64,000 nucleotides of DNA from Sphingobacterium sp. SYP-B4668 (GTDB taxonomy: Bacteria; Bacteroidota; Bacteroidia; Sphingobacteriales; Sphingobacteriaceae). Position 1 is the stretch's first letter; every line of letters begins with the position of its first letter. Made by a program: the position numbers and the translations under genes. Of the stretch, positions 45,914-54,402 are shown one piece after another. The stretch covers positions 4,836,001 through 4,900,000 of the forward strand of contig NZ_CP115483.1 of the NCBI RefSeq assembly GCF_027627455.1. The letters run 5' to 3'. The notes below the pieces were generated by a model. The model saw only the letters and a program-made list of their open reading frames with translations, searched no databases and was not told the origin of the DNA.

Positions 45914-47659
45914 ATGAGTACACTGGAAAAAACAGAAAATAAAGCACCAACAATAAAACCCAAAGAATCTACTCAAAAATCGGGTTCTCAAGCGGTGTTG
46001 GAAGCTTTATTATGTGAAGGTGTTGACACCGTATTTGGATATCCAGGTGGTGCAATCATGCCTATCTATGATGCCCTTTACGATTATAACGATCGCCTTA
46101 AGCATATTTTGGTACGTCACGAGCAGGGAGGTATACATGCCGCTCAAGGTTATGCACGCACCTCAGGTCGTACAGGTGTGGTATTTGCCACTAGTGGTCC
46201 AGGGGCAACCAATCTTGTCACCGGCTTAGCGGATGCACTGATTGATAGCAATCCCATCGTTTGCATTACTGGACAGGTATTTGCGTCTTTGTTGGGAACT
46301 GATGCATTTCAGGAGACAGATGTCATGAACATTACCGCCCCTATCACAAAATGGAACTACCAGGTAACGGACGCCTCTGAAATCCCCCATGCATTAGCTA
46401 AAGCATTCTATATTGCTAGCACTGGGAGACCAGGTCCGGTACTCATTGACATAACAAAAAATGCCCAATTACAATTATTCGATTATGAAGGGTATCAGAA
46501 ATGTGAACACGTCCGTAGTTATAGACCTGCTCCCGAAGTCAGAAATGAATATATTGAGCAGGCCGCCAATCTCATCAATGCAGCAAAGAAACCTTTTGTT
46601 CTATTTGGACAAGGTATAATCTTAGGCAAAGCTGAGCAGGAATTTAAGACCTTCATTGAGAAATCGGGGATCCCCTCAGCTTCAACAGTCATGGGACTCA
46701 GCGCCTTGGAGACCGACCACCCCCTACACGTCGGAATGTTGGGAATGCACGGAAACTATGCTCCAAACGTGATGACCAATGAGTGCGACGTACTTATTGC
46801 TATAGGTATGCGTTTCGATGATCGTGTGACTGGCCGTTTGGATAAATATGCTAAACAAGCGAAGGTCATACATCTAGATATTGACCCCGCTGAGATAGAC
46901 AAGAATGTACAAACGACGGTACCTGTATGGGGAGATTGCAAACTTAGTCTTCCTCTTCTAACAGCCGCAATCAAACCAGTCGACCATTCCCAATGGTTAG
47001 CCCAATTCAGAGCTTTAGAAAAAGAAGAAATAAAAGAAGTCATTCAAAATGAACTTCACCCGACAACGGATACGATGACAATGGGTGAGGTGGTCAATAT
47101 ACTGAATGAATTAACTAACGGTGATGCAATCATCACAACTGATGTTGGACAACACCAAATGGTCGCTTGTAGATATGCCAAATTTAACAACAGCAGATCA
47201 AATGTTACCTCGGGTGGGCTAGGTACAATGGGCTTTGGGTTACCCGCAGCTATCGGAGCTTGGTATGGTGCTCCAGATAAAACCGTTGTGGCTATTATTG
47301 GTGACGGAGGTTTCCAGATGACATTACAAGAATTGGGAACTATCATGCAATTTGGAGCGAAAGTTAAGATACTGATTCTTAACAACGAATTCTTAGGGAT
47401 GGTACGTCAGTGGCAGCAATTGTTCCACGACAAACGTTATTCTTTTGTAAATATCACCAGTCCTGACTTTGTAGCGGTAGCTAAGGGTTACTATATTGAA
47501 GGGCAAAAAGTTTGTGAAAGAAAAGACCTTCGGACTGCATTGGAAGCTATGCTGAATCACGATGGCGCATACCTTCTAGAAGTAATGGTGGGAAAAGAGA
47601 ACAACGTCTTCCCAATGGTTGCACAAGGGACATCTGTCTCAGAGATCCGATTAAAATAA
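45914..47659 (+). CDS. ilvB: Acetolactate synthase, large catalytic subunit
   Basis: This 581-residue ThDP enzyme has an N-terminal PYR domain with VFGYPGGAIMPIYDAL and the catalytic Glu in VRHEQGGIHAAQGYAR. A central FAD-binding domain follows, then a C-terminal PP domain with GLGTMGFGLPAAIGA and the ThDP motif GDGGFQMTLQELGT ending in NNEFLGMVRQWQ. It condenses pyruvate with pyruvate or 2-oxobutyrate, the first shared step of Val/Leu and Ile synthesis. It is followed by an intercistronic hairpin and then its regulatory subunit. Confidence 0.96.
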   Translation: MSTLEKTENKAPTIKPKESTQKSGSQAVLEALLCEGVDTVFGYPGGAIMPIYDALYDYNDRLKHILVRHEQGGIHAAQGYARTSGRTGVVFATSGPGATNLVTGLADALIDSNPIVCITGQVFASLLGTDAFQETDVMNITAPITKWNYQVTDASEIPHALAKAFYIASTGRPGPVLIDITKNAQLQLFDYEGYQKCEHVRSYRPAPEVRNEYIEQAANLINAAKKPFVLFGQGIILGKAEQEFKTFIEKSGIPSASTVMGLSALETDHPLHVGMLGMHGNYAPNVMTNECDVLIAIGMRFDDRVTGRLDKYAKQAKVIHLDIDPAEIDKNVQTTVPVWGDCKLSLPLLTAAIKPVDHSQWLAQFRALEKEEIKEVIQNELHPTTDTMTMGEVVNILNELTNGDAIITTDVGQHQMVACRYAKFNNSRSNVTSGGLGTMGFGLPAAIGAWYGAPDKTVVAIIGDGGFQMTLQELGTIMQFGAKVKILILNNEFLGMVRQWQQLFHDKRYSFVNITSPDFVAVAKGYYIEGQKVCERKDLRTALEAMLNHDGAYLLEVMVGKENNVFPMVAQGTSVSEIRLK

Positions 47660-47668
47660 TACATTGCC

Positions 47669-47715
47669 ATAGGTCCTAGAGGATTGATCTTACCAATATC
47701 TCATCTAGGACTTAT
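47669..47715 (+). terminator. Intercistronic hairpin between ilvB and ilvN
   Basis: ATAGGTCCTAGA (47669-47680) pairs with TCTAGGACTTAT (47704-47715), giving 11 Watson-Crick pairs plus one G-U over a 23-nt loop. No T-tract follows, so it may act in mRNA processing or in setting the IlvB:IlvN ratio. Confidence 0.45.
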
Positions 47716-47733
47716 AGCCAAAAAGCTGTAAAA

Positions 47734-48324
47734 ATGGAAAAACAAGAATATACTATCACCCTATATACAGAGAATTCTATCGGGCTTATCGGTCGGATTT
47801 CGACCATCTTCTCTAGAAGAAAAATAAATATAGAAAGCTTAAATACCTCTCCTTCTGAAGTCGAGGGCATACATCGGTTCACCATCGTTATTACGGAGAC
47901 TGAAGAAGTCGTGCGTAAGCTATGTCGTCAATTAGAGAAGCAGATAGATATCTTAAAAGCGTACTATAACACCAATGATGAAGTTATCTGGCAAGAGCAA
48001 GCTTTATATAAAGTACCAACAGACATTATCGCCGAAAAAGCACCTGTAGAACGCCTACTACGTGAATATGGGGCATCTGCGGTCGTCATTCGGAATGATT
48101 ATACTGTATTTGAAACAGCTGGCCACCGTGAGGAAATTGACAAACTAACAGAAGAGCTAACCAAATACGGACTGATTGAGTTTGTACGTGGCGCTCGTAT
48201 TGCTATTATCAAAAATAGTGCGGGATTTCATTCTAAATTAATTCAGTTCGAACAGAAACAACCATCTGAAGAGATTGTCGAAAATGAATATCTCGACAAA
48301 CGTGATGATGTATTTACTATGTAA
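47734..48324 (+). CDS. ilvN: Acetolactate synthase, small regulatory subunit
   Basis: This 196-residue protein has an N-terminal ACT domain (YTITLYTENSIGLIGRISTIFSRRKINIESL in parts) that binds the feedback effector valine, and a C-terminal ALS_ss_C-like domain (about 85-165: VPTDIIAEKAPVERLLREYG, GLIEFVRGARIAIIK). It is longer than the about 95-residue E. coli IlvN and closer to the IlvH length. It ends 4 bp before the DinB-like gene. It activates IlvB and confers feedback inhibition. Confidence 0.94.
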   Translation: MEKQEYTITLYTENSIGLIGRISTIFSRRKINIESLNTSPSEVEGIHRFTIVITETEEVVRKLCRQLEKQIDILKAYYNTNDEVIWQEQALYKVPTDIIAEKAPVERLLREYGASAVVIRNDYTVFETAGHREEIDKLTEELTKYGLIEFVRGARIAIIKNSAGFHSKLIQFEQKQPSEEIVENEYLDKRDDVFTM

Positions 48325-48328
48325 TCAG

Positions 48329-48793
48329 ATGGAAGAGACATTTAAATTTATCCTACAGGCCCGCCAAAAGTTCATTGAATTGATTGATAGCCTTTCTGTA
48401 GAACAACTAAACAATATTCCATCGGGATTCAACAACAATATCATTTGGAATTTTGGACATATTGTTGTCAGCACCCAAACATTGGTATATGTCCGTACTG
48501 GAATCAAATCAGATACTACTTGGGTCAAATACAATGAGGATTATAAAAAAGATACGAAGCCTACCCGTTTTGTAGAACAAACTGAAATCGACGAATTGAA
48601 AGCAATTGCCATCAAAAGTATCGAAGAAATCTGTAAAGACTATGAAAACAATGTTTTTGGAACAATCACAACCTTTTCAACGGCAACGTATGGTTATCCA
48701 ATGGAAACAATCGAAGAAGTTGTAGCCTTGACTTCTGGTCATGATAATGTACACTATGGATACGCGTTGGCACAACGCAGACTTGTGCAATAA
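48329..48793 (+). CDS. DinB-like (DinB_2) four-helix protein embedded in the ilv operon
   Basis: This 154-residue protein is read from ATG 48329 (MEETFKFILQARQKF), 4 bp after the ilvN stop. The longer frame from 48275 overlaps ilvN and is unlikely. It has the DinB pattern: LIDSLSVEQLNNIPSGFNNN, then NIIWNFGHIVVSTQTLVY with the first metal-site His, and a C-terminal TSGHDNVHYGYAL with two His that complete a putative three-His metal site. Members are often linked to bacillithiol or other thiol transfer, but the role here is unknown. It is tightly placed between ilvN and ilvC (45-bp gap) and must be co-expressed with the pathway. Confidence 0.85.
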   Translation: MEETFKFILQARQKFIELIDSLSVEQLNNIPSGFNNNIIWNFGHIVVSTQTLVYVRTGIKSDTTWVKYNEDYKKDTKPTRFVEQTEIDELKAIAIKSIEEICKDYENNVFGTITTFSTATYGYPMETIEEVVALTSGHDNVHYGYALAQRRLVQ

Positions 48794-48838
48794 TTTAGAG
48801 TAAACAACCTAATAACAACAATATTAAGAATTAAAAAA

Positions 48839-50320
48839 ATGGCAAATTATTTCAACACATTACCGCTAAGAGAGCAATTAAACCAATTAGGCGTGGCCGA
48901 GTTCATGGACAATTCCGAATTCGCAGAAGGTGTGGAAGCACTAAAAGGCAAAAAATTAGTAATCGTGGGATGTGGAGCTCAAGGATTGAACCAAGGACTT
49001 AACTTAAGAGATAGTGGTCTGGATGTTTCTTATGCCTTACGCAAAGAGGCTATTGAACAAAAAAGAGATTCTTGGAAAAATGCAACCGACAATAACTTTA
49101 CAGTTGGAACCTATGAAGAATTGATTCCTTCGGCAGATGTTGTTATCAACCTCACTCCCGATAAGCAACACACCTCGGTGGTCAATGCAGTGATGCCGTT
49201 AATGAAACAAGGGTCGACTTTGTCGTACTCGCACGGTTTCAACATCGTAGAAGAAGGCATGCAAATTCGTAAAGACCTGACCGTCATCATGGTCGCACCT
49301 AAGTGTCCTGGTTCTGAAGTGCGTGCCGAATATTTAAGAGGCTTTGGTGTACCAACTCTAATCGCCGTTCACCCAGAGAATGACCCTGAAGGAAAGGGAT
49401 TAGCGCAAGCTAAAGCATATTGTGTAGGTACTGGTGGTCACCGTGCAGGTGTACTACGTTCAACATTCGTTGCTGAAGTTAAATCAGATCTAATGGGAGA
49501 GCAAACTATCCTTTGTGGCCTATTACAGACGGGTTCTATACTTTCATTCGATAAAATGGTCGAAAAGGGAATCGATGCTGGATATGCTTCCAAACTGGTA
49601 CAATATGGTGTAGAGGTCATTACCGAAGCATTGAAACACGGTGGTGTAAGCGGTATGATGGATCGGTTGAGCAATCAAGCGAAAGTTAAAGCTTTTGAAA
49701 TTTCAGAAGACTTGAAAGACATTATGCGTCCACTTTTCCAAAAACACCAAGATGATATCATGGCTGGCGAATTCAGTCGTGTAATGATGGAAGATTGGGC
49801 CAATGGAGACGCCAACCTATTGAAATGGAGAGCAGAGACAGGTGAAACTGCATTTGAAAAAACACCTGCTGGAGATGTAAAAATAGGCGAACAAGAATAT
49901 TTTGACAATTATTTGTTAATGGTCGCTTTTGTCAGAGCGGGTGTTGAATTGGCCTTCGAAACGATGGTTGAAGCTGGAATCAAACCAGAATCAGCTTATT
50001 ACGAGTCCTTACACGAGACACCACTTATCGCCAATACTATTGCCCGTAAGAAACTATTTGAGATGAACCGCGTTATTTCCGACACGGCTGAATATGGTTG
50101 CTATTTGTTCGACCAAGCCTGCAAACCGTTGTTAGGTAATTTTATGAAGACGGTGGATACAGACTTAGTCGGTAAAAATTTCAACGATGGTAAAGATGGA
50201 GCTGTAGATAATGCAACACTTGTCGAAATCAACGAAATCCTACGTGATCATCCTGTCGAAGTGGTGGGTAGAAAATTACGTAAAGCAATGACTGCTATGA
50301 AAGCAATTAAAACTACTTAA
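48839..50320 (+). CDS. ilvC: Ketol-acid reductoisomerase (class II, long form)
   Basis: This 493-residue enzyme is of the long E. coli/plant class, not the about 330-residue class I form. An N-terminal Rossmann fold with VIVGCGAQGLNQGLNLRDSG binds NADPH. The two knotted helical domains include the VMVAPKCPGSEVRAEYLRGFGVP block, GVLRSTFVAEVKSDLMGEQTILCGLLQ (in parts, with metal-binding acids) and ETPLIANTIARKKLFEMNRVISDTAEYG (in parts). It isomerises and reduces acetolactate and acetohydroxybutyrate. It closes the ilvEDBN-C block; a hairpin and a structured leader follow before leuC. Confidence 0.96.
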   Translation: MANYFNTLPLREQLNQLGVAEFMDNSEFAEGVEALKGKKLVIVGCGAQGLNQGLNLRDSGLDVSYALRKEAIEQKRDSWKNATDNNFTVGTYEELIPSADVVINLTPDKQHTSVVNAVMPLMKQGSTLSYSHGFNIVEEGMQIRKDLTVIMVAPKCPGSEVRAEYLRGFGVPTLIAVHPENDPEGKGLAQAKAYCVGTGGHRAGVLRSTFVAEVKSDLMGEQTILCGLLQTGSILSFDKMVEKGIDAGYASKLVQYGVEVITEALKHGGVSGMMDRLSNQAKVKAFEISEDLKDIMRPLFQKHQDDIMAGEFSRVMMEDWANGDANLLKWRAETGETAFEKTPAGDVKIGEQEYFDNYLLMVAFVRAGVELAFETMVEAGIKPESAYYESLHETPLIANTIARKKLFEMNRVISDTAEYGCYLFDQACKPLLGNFMKTVDTDLVGKNFNDGKDGAVDNATLVEINEILRDHPVEVVGRKLRKAMTAMKAIKTT

Positions 50321-50343
50321 AATTTTTGTAATTTAGAGGGTTA

Positions 50344-50385
50344 AATAAGGGGTGAAGATTATGAAAATAAGATTTACCCCTTATT
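50344..50385 (+). terminator. Hairpin after ilvC
   Basis: AATAAGGGGT (50344-50353) pairs perfectly with ACCCCTTATT (50376-50385) across a 22-nt loop. It lies 23 bp after the ilvC stop. Only a weak T-rich tail follows, so it is a partial terminator or processing site separating ilv from leu. Confidence 0.5.
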
Positions 50386-50465
50386 AAATTGATGAAACCT
50401 TATACATATAACACCGTTGCTATATGCATTGCACCTACATTAGGTTTGGTTTCATCATCATTAAT

Positions 50466-50567
50466 CCGAGTGAAACGAGCTCATTCATGCTCGTGAATGC
50501 CAACACTCGTTAATAAAACAAATCGATTCACCTGTTGGCGAATCACACAGTACTTATTCTGATGAAA
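50466..50567 (+). promoter_or_regulatory. Structured leader of leuC sharing two blocks with the leuB leader
   Basis: Block 1 (50466-50485, CCGAGTGAAACGAGCTCATT) matches 18 of 20 bases with 54337-54356 before leuB. It forms nested stems: CGAGTG with CACTCG, and ACGAGC with GCTCGT. Block 2 is GGCGAATCA (50537-50545) followed by TTATTCTGATGAAA (50554-50567), repeated before leuB at 54237-54268. The function is unknown; a leucine-responsive RNA or protein-binding element is possible. Confidence 0.45.
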
Positions 50568-50587
50568 ATTAATTGAGAGAAAGAGAA

Positions 50588-51985
50588 ATGTCAAAAACAT
50601 TAGTAGAAAAGATTTGGGACGCACATGTCGTCAAACGTGAAGAAGGATTTCCGGATATTCTATATATCGATACGCACCTAATCCACGAGGTCACCTCTCC
50701 TCAAGCTTTTGATGGGTTACGTAAAAGAGGGCTTCCGGTCTTTCGTCCACAACAGACTGTGGCGACTGCAGATCATAATGTCCCTACCCTTAATCAACAT
50801 TTACCGATTAAAGAAGAGCTTTCTAGATATCAGGTAGACATGTTAACCAAGAACTGTGCTGAATTCGGGATAGAACTATATGGCTTAGGACACCCTTTTC
50901 AGGGTATTGTCCATGTTATTGGTCCTGAGCTTGGCATCACTTTGCCGGGCAAAACAATGGTATGTGGTGACAGCCACACATCCACACATGGAGCTTTTGG
51001 TGCTATTGCTTTTGGTATAGGCACTTCACAAGTAGAGCAAGTATTCGCCACGCAATGCTTACTACAACAAAAACCTAAGACCATGAAAATCGAGGTCAAC
51101 GGTACACTTCAGAATGGAGTAGGTGCCAAAGACATCATTCTCTATATTATTGCCAAAATATCTGCTGCTGGGGGAACGGGATATTTCATTGAGTATGCAG
51201 GATCAGCCATTCGCTCATTGAGTATGGAAGCAAGGATGACTATCTGCAACATGAGTATCGAGATGGGTGCGCGTGGAGGTCTCATAGCTCCGGATCAAAC
51301 TACATTTGATTATATCAAAGGTCGGGAATTTGCACCTAAAGGAGAAGAATGGGATAAATCCTTGGCATATTGGAAAACGTTATATTCTGATCAAGATGCA
51401 TCTTTTGATGCTGTCCTCGAGTTCAAAGCGGAGGATATTGCTCCGATGATTACGTACGGCACCAATCCAGGAATGGGAATGGGCATCCGTGAAAGCGTAC
51501 CCCCCACACTGTCTCAACCCGAAAGCGAACGTCCATCTTACAAAAAAGCGTTGGAATACATGGGATTTGCCGATGATGCACCTGTATTGGGCAAGCCGGT
51601 AGACTATGTATTCATAGGTAGTTGCACCAACTCTAGAATTGAAGATCTGAGAGAAGTAGCATCATTTGTTAAAGGAAAACAAAAAGCTTCTCAAGTAGAA
51701 GTTTGGATCGTACCTGGTTCTAAGCAAGTGGAGAAACAAGCAAAAGAAGAGGGATTAGATAAAATTTTTGAAGAAGCTGGTTTCCAATTAAGAGAACCAG
51801 GTTGTAGCGCTTGCTTAGGGATGAATGAAGATAAAATACCTGCTGGAAAGTATTGTGTATCAACATCCAATCGAAACTTTGAAGGCCGTCAAGGACCTAA
51901 TGCAAGGACGATGCTGGTATCACCGCTTACTGCAGCAGCAGCAGCAGTTACCGGAAAAATAAGTGACGTAAGGGAATTGATATAA
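50588..51985 (+). CDS. leuC: 3-isopropylmalate dehydratase, large subunit
   Basis: This 465-residue protein is read from ATG 50588 (MSKTLVEKIWDAH) behind a purine-rich GAGAGAAAGAGAA. The frame extends to a TTG at 50573, which is not needed. Aconitase-family features are the early HLIHEVTSPQAF, the VATADHNVP loop, GDSHTSTHGAFGA, FIGSCTNSRIEDL (first cluster Cys) and CSACLGMN (second and third cluster Cys). With LeuD it isomerises 2- to 3-isopropylmalate using a 4Fe-4S cluster. The length is standard. Confidence 0.96.
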   Translation: MSKTLVEKIWDAHVVKREEGFPDILYIDTHLIHEVTSPQAFDGLRKRGLPVFRPQQTVATADHNVPTLNQHLPIKEELSRYQVDMLTKNCAEFGIELYGLGHPFQGIVHVIGPELGITLPGKTMVCGDSHTSTHGAFGAIAFGIGTSQVEQVFATQCLLQQKPKTMKIEVNGTLQNGVGAKDIILYIIAKISAAGGTGYFIEYAGSAIRSLSMEARMTICNMSIEMGARGGLIAPDQTTFDYIKGREFAPKGEEWDKSLAYWKTLYSDQDASFDAVLEFKAEDIAPMITYGTNPGMGMGIRESVPPTLSQPESERPSYKKALEYMGFADDAPVLGKPVDYVFIGSCTNSRIEDLREVASFVKGKQKASQVEVWIVPGSKQVEKQAKEEGLDKIFEEAGFQLREPGCSACLGMNEDKIPAGKYCVSTSNRNFEGRQGPNARTMLVSPLTAAAAAVTGKISDVRELI

Positions 51986-51997
51986 ATAAAGGCATGT

Positions 51998-52023
51998 GGA
52001 ACAAAGACTAAAGGAACAAAGAC
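51998..52023 (+). repeat. Short direct repeat in the leuC-leuD gap
   Basis: GGAACAAAGAC occurs at 51998-52008 and again at 52013-52023 (period 15). The 101-bp gap otherwise shows nothing clear. Confidence 0.5.
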
Positions 52024-52086
52024 AATTCTCTGCATATCTATTACGGTCTTGAATCTTATATCTTTAATACACATATTTAAGAAAAC

Positions 52087-52671
52087 ATGAAAGTATTCAA
52101 AAAATTAACATCTCAGGTAGTACCATTACCTATCGAAAATATTGATACCGATCAAATCATTCCTGCGAGATTCTTAAAAGCGACTACAAGAGAAGGATTT
52201 GGCGACAATTTATTTCGTGACTGGCGCTTTGATGGGGACAACCAACCCAAAGCTGACTTTGTCATGAACAACCCCACTTACAACGGGAAAATTCTTGTTG
52301 CGGGTAAAAACTTCGGATGTGGCTCTAGCCGTGAACACGCTGCATGGGCAATCCAAGATTATGGATTTGATGTTGTTATAAGCTCTTTCTTTGCTGATAT
52401 TTTTAAAGGAAATGCTTTAAACAATGGTGTATTACCGATTCAAGTTACAGACGAGTTTTTAGAAAAAATATTTGATTTAGTATTCAAAAATCCTGTAACA
52501 GAAATTATTGTAGACTTAGAAAATCAAACCGTTACGTTGACGGAAACAGGCGAACAGAGTACATTTGATATCAATCCATACAAAAAATCATGTTTAATCA
52601 ATGGATATGATGACATTGATTTCATCCTAAACCAAAGAACAGCAATCGAAGCATTCGAACAGACTCAATAA
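52087..52671 (+). CDS. leuD: 3-isopropylmalate dehydratase, small subunit
   Basis: This 194-residue swivel-domain protein has PIENIDTDQIIPARFLK near the start, GKNFGCGSSREHAAWAIQDYG, and SSFFADIFKGNALNNGVLP. It forms the LeuCD heterodimer. Its stop codon overlaps the ATG of the following ABC ATPase gene (TAATG), which indicates translational coupling. Confidence 0.96.
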   Translation: MKVFKKLTSQVVPLPIENIDTDQIIPARFLKATTREGFGDNLFRDWRFDGDNQPKADFVMNNPTYNGKILVAGKNFGCGSSREHAAWAIQDYGFDVVISSFFADIFKGNALNNGVLPIQVTDEFLEKIFDLVFKNPVTEIIVDLENQTVTLTETGEQSTFDINPYKKSCLINGYDDIDFILNQRTAIEAFEQTQ

Positions 52672-54140
52672 TGGTAGAGCCTTTTGTCCATATAGTCAAT
52701 TTATCCCTCCAATACGGTAGCCATACGATATTGCAGGATTTAAATTGGCAAATTTTTCCAGGAGAACATTGGCTCATTGGCGGAAAAAGTGGATCAGGAA
52801 AGACTTCATTGGCCCAAGCTATAGTGGGACAACGAAAAACATTGGGAGAAGTAAGTATCCGCTTTCATGAAGCCCCCTCCCTCACTCCTAAAGCCGTATA
52901 TGTATCCAGCTGGTTCCAATTTACGAACTTAGAAGGTGATCGCAATTTCTATTATCAACAACGATATAATAAATTCGCAAAAAACGACACGCTGACAGTT
53001 CACGCAGAACTTTTACACCATGCTAAAGTGGAGCAACTTCGTTTTGAAGATGTCCAAAGATATTTAGAAGCTTTTGGATTTGATAATTTCCAAGATCAAC
53101 AGCTCATAGAAATGTCTAGCGGTGAGCACAAAAAGCTACAGTTGGTAAAAGCGCTATGGCTACAACCGCAACTGCTAATCATTGACCAACCTTATACTGG
53201 ATTAGATGTACAGACAAGAAAAACTTTAAATACATTTTTTGATGAACTTGCGGAAAAAGGATCCCAATTGGTTCTCATTAATAATGATGACGAGCTTCCT
53301 AACTGTATCAATCGATTTGCAGAAATAAGGGAAGGAAAACTTCATTTTGTAAATTCAGTACAAGAAATCGAAAAAGAAGAAAATCGAATCCGAAAACCTC
53401 TTCCCTATTTTCTCCAACAAGATCCACAGGTCTCTGCTGAGGTAATGGTTCAGATGAACAATATAAATGTCTCCTATGGCGACAAGCATGTATTGAAAAA
53501 TATCAGCTGGAAAATCAAAGCTGGAGACAAATGGCTCCTACAAGGGCACAATGGCTCTGGGAAATCCACGCTTTTGAGCCTAATAAATGGAGATCATCCT
53601 CAGGCATATGCGAATGATATCCACCTATTCGGAAAAAAACGCGGCAGTGGAGAGAGCATCTGGGATATAAAAGCCCATTTGGGTATAATCTCACCCGAAT
53701 TGCATTGGTACTTTGATAGTAACGCCAAAATATGGCAGACCATTGCATCTGGATTCTTTGATTCCGTTGGACTTTACCAAAACCTTGGCTTTGATAAAAA
53801 ACAAAAACTGGATCAAGTTCTCGATTTTTTTGATTTAACGGAGTATAAAAATCATACGTTGGGCACCTTGCCTTTAGGAAAGCAGCGGTTAGCACTCTTG
53901 GCTCGTACGATTGTCAAGAATCCGGAATTACTAATTCTCGATGAACCCTGTCAAGGGCTGGATGCAGAACAGTCCAGGTATTTTAATGAAGTAGTTGACG
54001 ACCTATGCAAGCATGGACAGACATTAATCTATGTTGGACATTTCCAATCTCAATTACCAAAGTGTATCAACAATCGATTAATATTAGAAAAAGGCAAAGT
54101 AAAAGCCTGCGAACAGGATATAGAAAGCATACCACAGTAA
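52671..54140 (+). CDS. Double-NBD ABC ATPase of the ModF/PhrA-like type, no membrane part
   Basis: This 489-residue soluble protein has two ABC ATP-binding domains. NBD1 has Walker A IGGKSGSGKTSL (about 37-48), signature EMSSGEHKKLQLV and Walker B LLIIDQPYTGLD. NBD2 (from about 265) has Walker A QGHNGSGKSTLLSL, a weak signature (TLPLGKQRLALLAR) and Walker B LLILDEPCQGLD. No transmembrane helices are present, so it is not a transporter subunit in itself; ModF and ABC-F proteins share this layout, but the ABC-F linker is absent. It overlaps the leuD stop by 1 bp and interrupts leuCD-leuB. The cellular role is unknown. Confidence 0.85.
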   Translation: MVEPFVHIVNLSLQYGSHTILQDLNWQIFPGEHWLIGGKSGSGKTSLAQAIVGQRKTLGEVSIRFHEAPSLTPKAVYVSSWFQFTNLEGDRNFYYQQRYNKFAKNDTLTVHAELLHHAKVEQLRFEDVQRYLEAFGFDNFQDQQLIEMSSGEHKKLQLVKALWLQPQLLIIDQPYTGLDVQTRKTLNTFFDELAEKGSQLVLINNDDELPNCINRFAEIREGKLHFVNSVQEIEKEENRIRKPLPYFLQQDPQVSAEVMVQMNNINVSYGDKHVLKNISWKIKAGDKWLLQGHNGSGKSTLLSLINGDHPQAYANDIHLFGKKRGSGESIWDIKAHLGIISPELHWYFDSNAKIWQTIASGFFDSVGLYQNLGFDKKQKLDQVLDFFDLTEYKNHTLGTLPLGKQRLALLARTIVKNPELLILDEPCQGLDAEQSRYFNEVVDDLCKHGQTLIYVGHFQSQLPKCINNRLILEKGKVKACEQDIESIPQ

Positions 54141-54236
54141 TGAAATCGCTTACTTCTAGAAACGGACAAATCTAGATAATCGCTTACGAAATACAGCGTT
54201 CATTACTTTAATAAAAGAAGAACAGATCCGTCAAGC

Positions 54237-54386
54237 GGCGAATCAAGGAATAATTTATTCTAATGAAACCGAGATATAAGTAATTTTGACATGCACTAGC
54301 AAATATTATTTATTCGAGTGCTCATCAGTAAATGAACCGAGTGTACCGAGCTCATTTACACCATGGAGTTCATATACTCCGTAAAT
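54237..54386 (+). promoter_or_regulatory. Structured leader of leuB sharing two blocks with the leuC leader
   Basis: Block 2 (GGCGAATCA at 54237-54245 and TTATTCTAATGAAA at 54255-54268) comes first here. Block 1 (54337-54356) follows and sits inside a GTAAATGA / TCATTTAC hairpin. A further GGAGT / ACTCC hairpin lies just before the leuB leader end. The block order is reversed relative to leuC. Confidence 0.45.
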
Positions 54387-54402
54387 AAAAAAGATAAAAT
54401 AG

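Noticed and set aside
48275..48328. Upstream start for the DinB-like gene inside ilvN
   Set aside because: The extra 18 residues overlap ilvN out of frame, and the family start fits ATG 48329.
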